From NCBI GenBank assembly GCA_021796445.1, contig JAKACB010000013.1, positions 1 to 22,721 of the forward strand: DNA of 22,721 nt. The letters are read 5' to 3'. This DNA is from Nanobdellota archaeon (GTDB lineage: Archaea; Nanoarchaeota; Nanoarchaeia; Parvarchaeales; Parvarchaeaceae). The stretch's first letter is position 1, and every line of letters begins with the position of its first letter. A model generated the notes under the pieces. The model was not told where the DNA came from. It made no database searches and saw only the letters and a program-made list of their open reading frames with translations. Shown piece by piece: positions 1-7,162 of this stretch. The position numbers and the translations under genes are program-made.

Positions 1-1
1 A

Positions 2-1273
2 AACAAAAAGGATTTAACTCTTTTAACAAGCAAAAGATCACAGTCAGCTTTAGAGTACATGATGACCTATGGCTGGGCAATTCTAATAATAGTTATAGTA
101 GCCGTAATCTTATACAGCATGGGAATCTTCAATCCATCCTCAAGTATATCAGCAACAATAACAGGCTTCTCAGGTTTAGGAAGCGTAACAGCACAATGCA
201 CAGCCAATGGAGTATTAAGGATAAGCGTAGGAGACTCAACCGGCAATCTAATAAACATAACAGGCATAACAGCAAAAGACCCAGCAATAACCAAAATATC
301 AAATTTCAAGCCAAATTCAACAGTAGATCCAAATCCTTTAATAAGATCCGGTTCATCTTACATATTTTCCGTACCAAACATATGTCCATCAGCAGGTACT
401 CATTACGCTATAACAGTAACAGTTAATTACACCGAACCAAGTCAGCCTCTTCCAGGGCCTTATCAGTCCTTAGGATCAATAACTGGCACCAGTACATCTA
501 CAGTTTTGCCTTCTTTTGCTGCCTTTTTTAATGGGAATGCCTACCCTATATTTTTTAAAAGTAGTGCGGGTCATTTTTCTACGAATGGTGCGAACACTTA
601 TATTAATGCAACTAATCCTTTGCCTGGAATAAATAAATCCTATACTTTAGTTATGTGGGCTTTAGATACAAGAGTATTCAATGAAAATTATAATTCTAGT
701 ATATCTTATGATAGTGATAAGGGTGGAAATGGAAACGATTCAAATGGTTTGTTTGCATTCTCCCCAGGCAGTTTCTCTTATCAACAATTTGGTGTAGGAC
801 CAGTAACAACATTTGGAAGAGGAGGTCCAGGATTGCATCGTTGTAAGCCATCAGATACTTTTGTAAATGTACCAACAGATTTTTTCAATGGCCAATGGCA
901 TTTTGTTGCTGTTTCTGTAAATAAACCTAATTACATATTTGAATTGGACGGAAATCAATACACTACCAGTAATTCAAATGAGTTTTCAAGTGGAAGTTTA
1001 ATTGCAATAGGTGATTATGGATTTGATTCCTGTGATGAAGGGCCGTTTAATGGTTATATATCAGATGTTCAGCTGTATAATGGTTCTTTATCTGCTTCAC
1101 AGCTTTTAGCATTATATAATGAAGGGATAAACGGTGCTCCAATATCGGTTTCAGGTGTGAATTTAATAGGTTACTGGCCATTGAATGGAACAGTAAATGG
1201 TTTAGTCAAGGATTATGCTGGTAGCGATTATGGTAATTTTATAAATTCTTACTTAAGTTCAAACTTTCCATGA
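2..1273 (+). CDS. Pilin-like surface protein with C-terminal LamG-like domain, 5' partial
   Basis: The reading frame is open back to base 2 with no start codon before the ATG at 59, so the gene begins outside the window. The 19 codons before that ATG encode a basic stretch (KR) and then SQSALEY. Cleavage by a type IV prepilin peptidase after the Ser before QSALEY would put Gln at +1 and Glu at +5, as in pilins. It is followed by a hydrophobic helix (WAILIIVIVAVILY). Counting from ATG 59, residues about 35-130 are a Ser/Thr-rich beta region and about 145-395 resemble a LamG/concanavalin A-like jelly roll: GQWHFVAVSVN, then GYISDVQLYNGSLSASQLLALYNEG and a closing GYWPLNG block. Such domains bind sugars or proteins, so an exposed adhesin or minor pilin is the inferred role. 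The ligand cannot be read from the sequence. Codon endings change sharply between the two halves. Confidence 0.72.
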   Translation, partial: NKKDLTLLTSKRSQSALEYMMTYGWAILIIVIVAVILYSMGIFNPSSSISATITGFSGLGSVTAQCTANGVLRISVGDSTGNLINITGITAKDPAITKISNFKPNSTVDPNPLIRSGSSYIFSVPNICPSAGTHYAITVTVNYTEPSQPLPGPYQSLGSITGTSTSTVLPSFAAFFNGNAYPIFFKSSAGHFSTNGANTYINATNPLPGINKSYTLVMWALDTRVFNENYNSSISYDSDKGGNGNDSNGLFAFSPGSFSYQQFGVGPVTTFGRGGPGLHRCKPSDTFVNVPTDFFNGQWHFVAVSVNKPNYIFELDGNQYTTSNSNEFSSGSLIAIGDYGFDSCDEGPFNGYISDVQLYNGSLSASQLLALYNEGINGAPISVSGVNLIGYWPLNGTVNGLVKDYAGSDYGNFINSYLSSNFP

Positions 1274-1290
1274 GTAATATATTGAAAAAT

Positions 1291-1344
1291 AAAAAAGTTT
1301 ATTAATCTTCACACCCTATATAATCTATATTCTAATGGGGTGAT
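1291..1344 (+). promoter_or_regulatory. Promoter and ribosome binding site of the peroxiredoxin gene
   Basis: A purine run resembling a BRE (AAAAAAG, 1291-1297) precedes a TATA-like TTTATTAA at 1298-1305. A second candidate, CTATATAAT, lies at 1315-1323. GGTGAT at 1339-1344 matches the archaeal anti-Shine-Dalgarno sequence and sits 4 nt before ATG 1349, which favours that start over the in-frame GTG at 1340. Confidence 0.5.
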
Positions 1345-1348
1345 TAGT

Positions 1349-1864
1349 ATGATAGGGAAACAAGCACCAGAATTTGATTCTGAAGCATATGTAAACGGTG
1401 AATTTAAGAAAGTTAAATTGAGTGACTATAAAGGAAAATGGTTGGTTTTATTTTTCTATCCGGCGGATTTTACTTTTGTATGCCCAACAGAGTTAGAGGG
1501 TTTTGCAGAAGACTATAATAAATTCAAGGATAAAGACACTGAGATAGTTGCCGCAAGCGTTGACAGCGTATATGTCCACAAGGCCTGGGCTGAAAGCGAT
1601 AAAAGAATAGCAAAGGTTAATTTTCCAATTTTGGCAGATAGGTTGGGCTCAATAAGTAAAGCATACGGGATTTACAATGATGAAAGTGGAAATGCGCATA
1701 GAGGATTGTTTATAATTGATCCTAACGGCATAGTAAAATATATGGTTGTTACAGATGACAATGTTGGCAGAAGCACAGATGAAACCTATCGTGTTCTATC
1801 CGCTTTGCAGACAGGTGGACTATGCGGGGTCAATTGGAAAGAGGGCCAGGAAACTTTGAAGTAA
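1349..1864 (+). CDS. 2-Cys peroxiredoxin (AhpC/Prx family)
   Basis: This thiol peroxidase reduces hydrogen peroxide and organic hydroperoxides in the cytoplasm. From ATG 1349 it has 171 residues. The active-site block FFYPADFTFVCPTE contains the peroxidatic Cys45, with Pro and Thr in the usual positions. A second cysteine, Cys159 in GGLCGVNWKEG near the C-terminus, is the likely resolving cysteine of a typical 2-Cys enzyme. Length is shorter than many archaeal Prx of about 200-215 residues but normal for AhpC-type proteins. The start at 1349 is chosen over GTG 1340 because of the GGTGAT ribosome binding site. The next gene begins 1 bp after the stop, so the two are almost certainly cotranscribed. 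The reductant (thioredoxin-like or other) is not shown here. Confidence 0.93.
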   Translation: MIGKQAPEFDSEAYVNGEFKKVKLSDYKGKWLVLFFYPADFTFVCPTELEGFAEDYNKFKDKDTEIVAASVDSVYVHKAWAESDKRIAKVNFPILADRLGSISKAYGIYNDESGNAHRGLFIIDPNGIVKYMVVTDDNVGRSTDETYRVLSALQTGGLCGVNWKEGQETLK

Positions 1865-1865
1865 G

Positions 1866-2345
1866 ATGGCAAGGCTATCTTGGGACGAGTATTTTACTGA
1901 AATAACAAAAAAAGTAGCAGAAAGATCAACTTGTGACAGAGGACATGCAGCATGCGTTATAGTTAAGGAAAACAGAATTCTTGCTACTGGTTATGCCGGT
2001 TCCCCAAAAGGTATGCCTCATTGTGATGATGTAGGCCATATGTTAAGAAAGCAGTATGATAACGAAACTGGGGAGATAACTACACACTGTATCAGGACAG
2101 TGCATGCGGAGCAAAATGCAATAACACAAGCAGCTAAGTTTGGTGTTTCTCTTGACGGTTCAACGGCTTACGTAACTATGGAACCTTGTTTTGTATGCGC
2201 AAAAATGCTTGTTCAGGTAGGAGTTAAAAGAGTGGTTGCATTTAAGAAATATCATGATGATAAAGATACCCTTGAGCTTTTTAGTAAATCCAATATACCT
2301 ATAGAAGTAAAAGAAGACAAAGAAGAGGATTACGCAAATAAATAA
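1866..2345 (+). CDS. dCMP deaminase-type zinc-dependent deaminase
   Basis: This is a cytidine/deoxycytidylate deaminase-fold protein of 159 residues. The zinc site is intact: His80-Ala-Glu82 in the HAE motif supplies a ligand and the catalytic Glu, and Cys108 and Cys111 in PCFVC supply the other ligands. The N-terminal GYAGSPKGMPHC segment and the insert before the HAE motif are typical of the dCMP deaminase/ComEB group, which converts dCMP to dUMP for thymidylate synthesis. The start codon lies 1 bp after the peroxiredoxin stop, so translation is probably coupled. The C-terminal dozen residues are acidic and lysine-rich. Exact substrate (dCMP or another cytosine or guanine derivative) is inferred from family resemblance. 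Confidence 0.88.
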   Translation: MARLSWDEYFTEITKKVAERSTCDRGHAACVIVKENRILATGYAGSPKGMPHCDDVGHMLRKQYDNETGEITTHCIRTVHAEQNAITQAAKFGVSLDGSTAYVTMEPCFVCAKMLVQVGVKRVVAFKKYHDDKDTLELFSKSNIPIEVKEDKEEDYANK

Positions 2346-2394
2346 TCTTTTAAAAGATTAAAGCTAGAATGAAGACTTTTTGTATTTTTATTTA
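2343..2394 (+). terminator. Perfect 18-nt palindrome followed by T-rich tract
   Basis: TAATCTTTTAAAAGATTA at 2343-2360 is a perfect palindrome that includes the stop codon of the deaminase gene. It is followed by a T-rich tract (about 2377-2394) ending in the 3' end of the convergent gene. Archaeal termination relies mainly on oligo-T, so the T tract is the more convincing part. The palindrome has no loop and may be a weak hairpin or a protein site. Confidence 0.45.
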
Positions 2395-3401
2395 TATACA
2401 AGACTTCCACGGTAATTTATCGCGTGTTTATTTATTTTATGCTCAAAAGTTTCGTTGTGGTTTATAATATGGGTTACTGAGAATCCTTTTAAAACAAGAG
2501 CATCAGACACAAGAGAACGGTGGCATTGCCAAGGTAATATTTCAGCGCACATTATTACAGTTCTTTTTTTAGCCGAAGCTTTCATAAGATAAACTAAACC
2601 TTTCTTAAAATTTCTTGTTTGCATATAATCTGCGAAGCCTCTAAAAGAATTATTCTCCCAAAAAGTATTCATTGAATTCTTGCTGTTTTGTCTTAGCCCT
2701 CCTAATTCTTTAATATTTTTGTATTCAACTCCGTTTTTTATTAAGTCTCTTTTTAAAGAGGCAGCATTAAATTGAGGATTATGCATTGACATGGGGATTT
2801 TTCTTATATCTATAACCTCTTTAATGCCGTATTCTTTTATTAAATCTATAAAGTCATTTATGTTCCTTGTTGAATGTCCTATTGTGAATACTCTTTTTTT
2901 ATTAGTTTTCTTTATGTTTTTTATTCGTTCAAAGCCGTCTGTTTTTCTAATTACCCTTAAAGTTTCAGGTGTAAGAAATTTTGTCACTTTTTTATTCTCT
3001 ACTATCAGTTTTCTTATTTCTGTTCCGGATAACTCTTTTTTATGTCGTTTTATTGTTTTTGTCTGTTTTTTATAGTGTAAAAGAATCGCTCTCACATGTT
3101 TATTACCACCATAGTGCACATCGAATTTTCCCACAGTTTTTATCAGCTCTTTGAACCATTTAGAATCTGAATTTTTATCCTCTAATCCAAATATCATGAA
3201 ATTTTTCAGGTTTTCTTTTTTAAAAGATCTTTCAATCATCTCTTTTCTCTCTTGAAAAGTGAAAGGGTTTCTTTTTTCGAATGAGAACTGTTTGCTCCCT
3301 ATGACTATTTTTATAAGATCAGCTTTTTTGGCTAATGAAATCAAAGTTTTTAAGTGTCCTTTATGAAATGGCTGAAAACGGCCTATAAACAGTATCTCCA
3401 T
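2388..3401 (-). CDS. Fusion: NMN adenylyltransferase-like domain + DUF488 domain
   Basis: Residues 1 to about 165 form a nucleotidyltransferase of the archaeal NMN adenylyltransferase type. GRFQPFHKGH at 7-16 is the ATP-binding HxGH-class motif and SGTEIR at 125-130 is the second phosphate-binding motif. This family makes NAD from NMN and ATP. Residues about 170-315 are a DUF488 domain: it opens with FTIGHSTR, has VIDIRKIP at about 196-203, and carries the conserved C285-A-E287 and C293-H-R295 signature. Archaeal NMNATs are normally stand-alone proteins of about 170 residues, so the 337-residue fusion is unusual. The reading frame is continuous, without a frameshift. The gene follows mqo by 47 bp but has its own TATA-like box. 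DUF488 function is unknown to me, so any joint role is speculation. Confidence 0.85.
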   Translation of the reverse strand: MEILFIGRFQPFHKGHLKTLISLAKKADLIKIVIGSKQFSFEKRNPFTFQERKEMIERSFKKENLKNFMIFGLEDKNSDSKWFKELIKTVGKFDVHYGGNKHVRAILLHYKKQTKTIKRHKKELSGTEIRKLIVENKKVTKFLTPETLRVIRKTDGFERIKNIKKTNKKRVFTIGHSTRNINDFIDLIKEYGIKEVIDIRKIPMSMHNPQFNAASLKRDLIKNGVEYKNIKELGGLRQNSKNSMNTFWENNSFRGFADYMQTRNFKKGLVYLMKASAKKRTVIMCAEILPWQCHRSLVSDALVLKGFSVTHIINHNETFEHKINKHAINYRGSLVYK

Positions 3402-3434
3402 GAATTTATTAGATTTTTAATTATTAAATAATAC
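3402..3434 (-). promoter_or_regulatory. TATA-like box for the NMNAT-DUF488 gene, probably leaderless
   Basis: Read on the minus strand, the AT-rich element TTTAATAA lies at 3428-3421, that is 20-27 nt before the ATG at 3401. This spacing places transcription initiation at or next to the start codon. No ribosome binding site is visible. Confidence 0.35.
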
Positions 3435-3448
3435 TTTATGATAGCTTC

Positions 3449-4783
3449 CTATAATCTATAATCTAAGTCCTGTTTGAATTTTTCTAAGTAGAACTGCTTT
3501 TCGTTGTAGTCTGCTAAATAAAGGCAATTATCCATTGCCTCTTTAAGACAGGAAGTCGCACCTGGGGATGGTGTTACTGAAAATAAAGCTCCGTCTCCTT
3601 CTATTGCAGTTCCACCCAACGCAAGCTGTTTTTTATTTGTGTCTATTATTTGTGGCCTTATCCCGCCTACATTATGTGCAAGCTGGAGATCTTCTGGCCT
3701 TAATGAGGGTACTATCTTATTTACTTCATTTTTAGTAAAGGATATTTTTCCTATAAATGGGATGGAATAAACCAAGTTCTCTTTGACTATTTTTGAGATC
3801 GTCTTATCAAAGAGTATGTTCTCCAGGCTTTTAGCAGTAGCTTCATTGAAGTTAAGGGAATGGAAGTAATCAGGCATTGAATACAAGTTTCCTTTTTCTA
3901 GTTCAGGATAAATATTTACTGTCGGCCCAAACCTTGTTATAGTTGGATCAGTAATATCAGGATCGCCATGTACAGCGGCAAAAGGTATCCCTTCTCTTTC
4001 GACTCTATAAACTTTTCCTTTTAGAACTTTCTTTGAATAATAGAATTTACCGCCTACTGATAATACTCCTAAGTTGTTTCCGTACCCGAGTTTTTTAGCA
4101 AAGAATAAGCTGTATGCTCCGGCAGTTACAAGCACAGAATCAGAAAGTATTTCTCCTTTTCTAGATTTTATTATATACCCTTCTGAAGTCTTTTTTATTT
4201 CTGTTACTTCTTCATTGAATTTTGCTTTAAATGAATCTTTCTGGAGGGCTATGTCTAAAAATGACTTTGAAAGATTATGGTAATCCACCATATAACCATT
4301 ATCTGTAAAAAGTGCAAGTAAATTTTCATTTTTGTCTCTTCCTTTTACTACATTAGGCTCCACCTTTGCGATGGCTTCTTTTTTGTCAAGTTTTTTGACG
4401 TAAGGGAATATATCCTTAAATTCAGAGTCATATCTTTTTTCAAGTTTATCTATCTCGTTATCTCCTACTGCAAGTGTCATTTTTTGACATTTTTGTATAA
4501 TATTCTTTTGCTCGTCTTTATTTAATTCCTTATTAGCATAGCTCACAACTAGTTTTGCGTTCTCCTTTGTTTCTTTTGTTTTTTCTATGGAATAGTTTGT
4601 TTCTATCTCACCAGAATGAAGCGTCTGGCTATTGTTATTGCTGTTTGAGTTAAGTAATGCGACGTCTTTTTCCTTTTCTATCAATAGAACTTCTTTAAAA
4701 TCAGAATATCTGCTCAGAGCATACATACTTGCAGTTCCAACAACACCTGCTCCTATTATTACTATTTCATACTTTTTTGACAT
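3449..4783 (-). CDS. mqo: Malate:quinone oxidoreductase-like FAD enzyme
   Basis: A 444-residue FAD-dependent oxidoreductase. The N-terminal Rossmann motif GAGVVG (11-16), with the acidic Glu36 at the end of beta-2, binds the FAD adenosine. NSQTLHSGEIETNYS (51-65) matches the characteristic block of the malate:quinone oxidoreductase family. Near the C-terminus are GGIRPQIID and EGDGALFSVTPSPGATSCL, also Mqo-type blocks. The enzyme oxidises malate to oxaloacetate and passes electrons to membrane quinone, working as a peripheral membrane protein. A related alternative is L-2-hydroxyglutarate dehydrogenase, but the Asn/Ser-rich NSSQT-type block and the C-terminal TPSPGAT block favour Mqo. A TATA-like box about 21-27 nt upstream of the ATG suggests a leaderless transcript. 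Confidence 0.77.
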   Translation of the reverse strand: MSKKYEIVIIGAGVVGTASMYALSRYSDFKEVLLIEKEKDVALLNSNSNNNSQTLHSGEIETNYSIEKTKETKENAKLVVSYANKELNKDEQKNIIQKCQKMTLAVGDNEIDKLEKRYDSEFKDIFPYVKKLDKKEAIAKVEPNVVKGRDKNENLLALFTDNGYMVDYHNLSKSFLDIALQKDSFKAKFNEEVTEIKKTSEGYIIKSRKGEILSDSVLVTAGAYSLFFAKKLGYGNNLGVLSVGGKFYYSKKVLKGKVYRVEREGIPFAAVHGDPDITDPTITRFGPTVNIYPELEKGNLYSMPDYFHSLNFNEATAKSLENILFDKTISKIVKENLVYSIPFIGKISFTKNEVNKIVPSLRPEDLQLAHNVGGIRPQIIDTNKKQLALGGTAIEGDGALFSVTPSPGATSCLKEAMDNCLYLADYNEKQFYLEKFKQDLDYRL

Positions 4784-5044
4784 GATAATTTAACAAATTA
4801 CTAAAATTTAATTGTATCTTCATAGATTTTACATAAATAACTCTATTATAAAACTCAATTAAATCCTATAAACTATAAATGTAGTCAGTTTTGTTCTAAA
4901 TCATAGCGAATTAAACTTTGATTATGCTTTTTTAGTTAATACTGAAAATAATAATACTAACACAGAGTATATGCCCACTTATATAATTGGTTAGTTAAAG
5001 ATTAATTTAAGACAAATGATTTTTGTTAAATTATTTTATATTTA
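4784..5044. other. AT-rich intergenic spacer with mqo promoter
   Basis: This 261-bp spacer separates the end of the secretion operon from mqo. Both flanking genes are on the minus strand. A TATA-like element (AAATTTA on the plus strand, 4804-4810) lies 21-27 nt before the mqo start. I see no convincing ORF, tRNA, repeat or long inverted repeat in the rest. Confidence 0.5.
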
Positions 5045-7162
5045 CTAGATATGTGTTGCGCTTATTACTAATCCTCCTACAGATCCAAATATCAATGTAA
5101 CTATGAATGCTATTAGTATATACAATATCATTGAAATAAGAAGCATAGACGCCATAGTATCACGCATTAATATCTTATCCCCAGGTTGTGAAATTGATGA
5201 TACAGCGTATCCTATAATTATACTTAAGCTTACTAAATAAATTCCAATTATAACCTGAAAAGTATAAAGAGGTATTGCTCCCCCACTTAAATTAAACATA
5301 CTAAATGCAAATGGAACAACCGAAGAAACACTGCTGCTTGAAGATGTGCTAGCAGCACTTTGTATCGAGGTTATGCTGCCTGAAAGTGAAGTAAGGACTG
5401 TTCCTATCAGAGTAGTCAAGCCTACAACTATACCCGCCATCGCAGGGCTTATAAGTCCAACTTCGACACGCATTCCGGATGTAACTTCCTCTAGCATCGA
5501 GCGAACTTGTTCTTCTATTTTCCTTAGATTAGCAAGATGCTTTGAAACGTATGATGTGGCTACCGAAGCATTTCTTACGCTTTTTGCAGCAGATGACAAG
5601 AATATTTTAGTTGACGCTAGAATTAATGGCGACGGGAAAAACCTTGTAGAACCATTTGTTGGGTTGAAGAATGCATCCTTTAATGACATACCTAACTTTC
5701 TAATGTTATTTATTGTTACATCAAAAAATTCTGCTACAGGAGTTCCCTTCATGTTTTCTTCAACCTTCACCAAAGTAGCTTCAGGCGGGTATCCTTGTGA
5801 GAGAAATGAGCTCATCTGTGACATCGCTGCACCAAATGAAGATTCTATCGCTGTTAATTCTTCCTCGGTTTCTTTGAGTTGTACGACTGATAGTTTTAGG
5901 TAAACTACAACCGAGAATCCTATCGCTGCGGTTATAAACATAGAAACATATATCTGCGTCGGTCCAAATGTTAGCAATAAAGGATATAAAAAGTAAACTG
6001 GCAGCATAAAAAGTATAAAAATAACTATTGCAGGGAAGAGCGCGCTTATACTTACTTTCTTTTTTCCAAAATTTATAAAGAAATTCCCTATTTTTGGTAT
6101 ATTTGGTATATTTTTTATGTCAGGTGCACCGAATCCGCTTGGTCTTGTCATTAATTTGTTTCGGATAAGGAAATAAACCATTAGAGGAAGCCCAACATCA
6201 TACATTAAAGCTAAAAGAAGACCAAAGTCTGGTACTGCTACGAAAGCCATTAACATAGGGGCAAGTACTAACCCTAAAACTGGCAGAACCATACCTATCA
6301 TATATATTGTATTAAGAGGCTCTTTTAGCGAAGAGGCATATTTAGTCATCGCTTCGAATGTTCCCCCAAGAACTCTGTCGGAAGCTTCATCTAACAAGTC
6401 AAGCCTTGCTTCTTCAGTTTCCTGTGAGGTAGAGCTTTCAATCAAGAAAAGTGAATCTGTAAATGCAGGGCTTGATTTTGCCCATCTTTGCGAGTACTCA
6501 TCCAAAGCTTCCTTTATGTTGTTATATTTTCTAGCAGCAGTATCCCAAATAAGTTTTTTTAGATCTAGAGCTAAATAACTTGTTAGGTTATCAGAGGCAA
6601 ATTGAACAGCTCCTTCAAGATTTGGCGTCTGTCTCATAAATATAACCATGTAAAGTATCATAGTTACAAGGTCGCTTGAGGATCTACTCAACCTAACTGT
6701 CATCTGTTGCTGTGGGAAAATCTGAACTCCTATAAATGATAATACTCCTAGAAACATCAATACTATTCCAATTATTATCTGTCCAAATACTAGGAGTATA
6801 ACTCCTAATATCATAAGACTTACTAAGGAGAATACACCAAAACCATACAACTGTTTTGCATCAAAATCATATCCTAATAAATAAAGCAAAGTGTTGATTT
6901 TCTTTTCCTGTTCTTTGTTTATGTTGAATTTTATTACTTTACCGATTGTACTAGCTCCAAAGTTTATTATCTTTGAGAATGTCGTAGGATTTTTTTCTTT
7001 GAATATCTTATACTCCAAGGAACGTAGTTCTTCCCTTACATTTTCATCTTTTTTGTATAAGTCACTTGGAACTAAGTTTTCTTTTGTGTAATAGGTATCT
7101 ATGAAGTTTTTATCTATCCTCATAGTCGGTATCTTTTCCTTTACTTTTTGCTTTTTAGCCAT
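5045..7162 (-). CDS. FlaJ/TadC-type membrane platform protein with two T2SF domains
   Basis: This 705-residue polytopic membrane protein is the platform subunit of a type IV pilus, archaellum or type II secretion-like machine, which pairs with a cytoplasmic ATPase. About 100 soluble N-terminal residues are followed by hydrophobic segments near 106-150, 285-333, 372-424, 565-595, 625-655 and 667-698. Two cytoplasmic helical T2SF repeats lie at about 155-285 (from SSDLVTMILYMVIFM) and 440-565 (from ESSFGAAMSQMSSFLSQG). A Ser-rich stretch (604-615) sits between late membrane segments. The start codon lies inside the last codons of the ATPase gene, a 22-bp overlap, so translation is probably coupled. 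It is longer than canonical FlaJ. No pilin, prepilin peptidase or other archaellum gene lies beside it, so calling it an archaellum would not be justified. Confidence 0.86.
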   Translation of the reverse strand: MAKKQKVKEKIPTMRIDKNFIDTYYTKENLVPSDLYKKDENVREELRSLEYKIFKEKNPTTFSKIINFGASTIGKVIKFNINKEQEKKINTLLYLLGYDFDAKQLYGFGVFSLVSLMILGVILLVFGQIIIGIVLMFLGVLSFIGVQIFPQQQMTVRLSRSSSDLVTMILYMVIFMRQTPNLEGAVQFASDNLTSYLALDLKKLIWDTAARKYNNIKEALDEYSQRWAKSSPAFTDSLFLIESSTSQETEEARLDLLDEASDRVLGGTFEAMTKYASSLKEPLNTIYMIGMVLPVLGLVLAPMLMAFVAVPDFGLLLALMYDVGLPLMVYFLIRNKLMTRPSGFGAPDIKNIPNIPKIGNFFINFGKKKVSISALFPAIVIFILFMLPVYFLYPLLLTFGPTQIYVSMFITAAIGFSVVVYLKLSVVQLKETEEELTAIESSFGAAMSQMSSFLSQGYPPEATLVKVEENMKGTPVAEFFDVTINNIRKLGMSLKDAFFNPTNGSTRFFPSPLILASTKIFLSSAAKSVRNASVATSYVSKHLANLRKIEEQVRSMLEEVTSGMRVEVGLISPAMAGIVVGLTTLIGTVLTSLSGSITSIQSAASTSSSSSVSSVVPFAFSMFNLSGGAIPLYTFQVIIGIYLVSLSIIIGYAVSSISQPGDKILMRDTMASMLLISMILYILIAFIVTLIFGSVGGLVISATHI

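Noticed and set aside
3449..4783. L-2-hydroxyglutarate or glycerol-3-phosphate dehydrogenase
   Set aside because: The NSQTLHSGEIETNYS and TPSPGAT blocks fit malate:quinone oxidoreductase better, though the first alternative is not fully excluded.
4784..5044. Hidden tRNA or small RNA in the largest spacer
   Set aside because: No cloverleaf, T-loop GTTCNANNC or strong hairpin is visible. The sequence is simply AT-rich.
5346..5903. Plus-strand open frame of 185 codons
   Set aside because: It lies wholly antisense to the platform gene, whose membrane segments and T2SF repeats are clear. The antisense product has no recognisable pattern.
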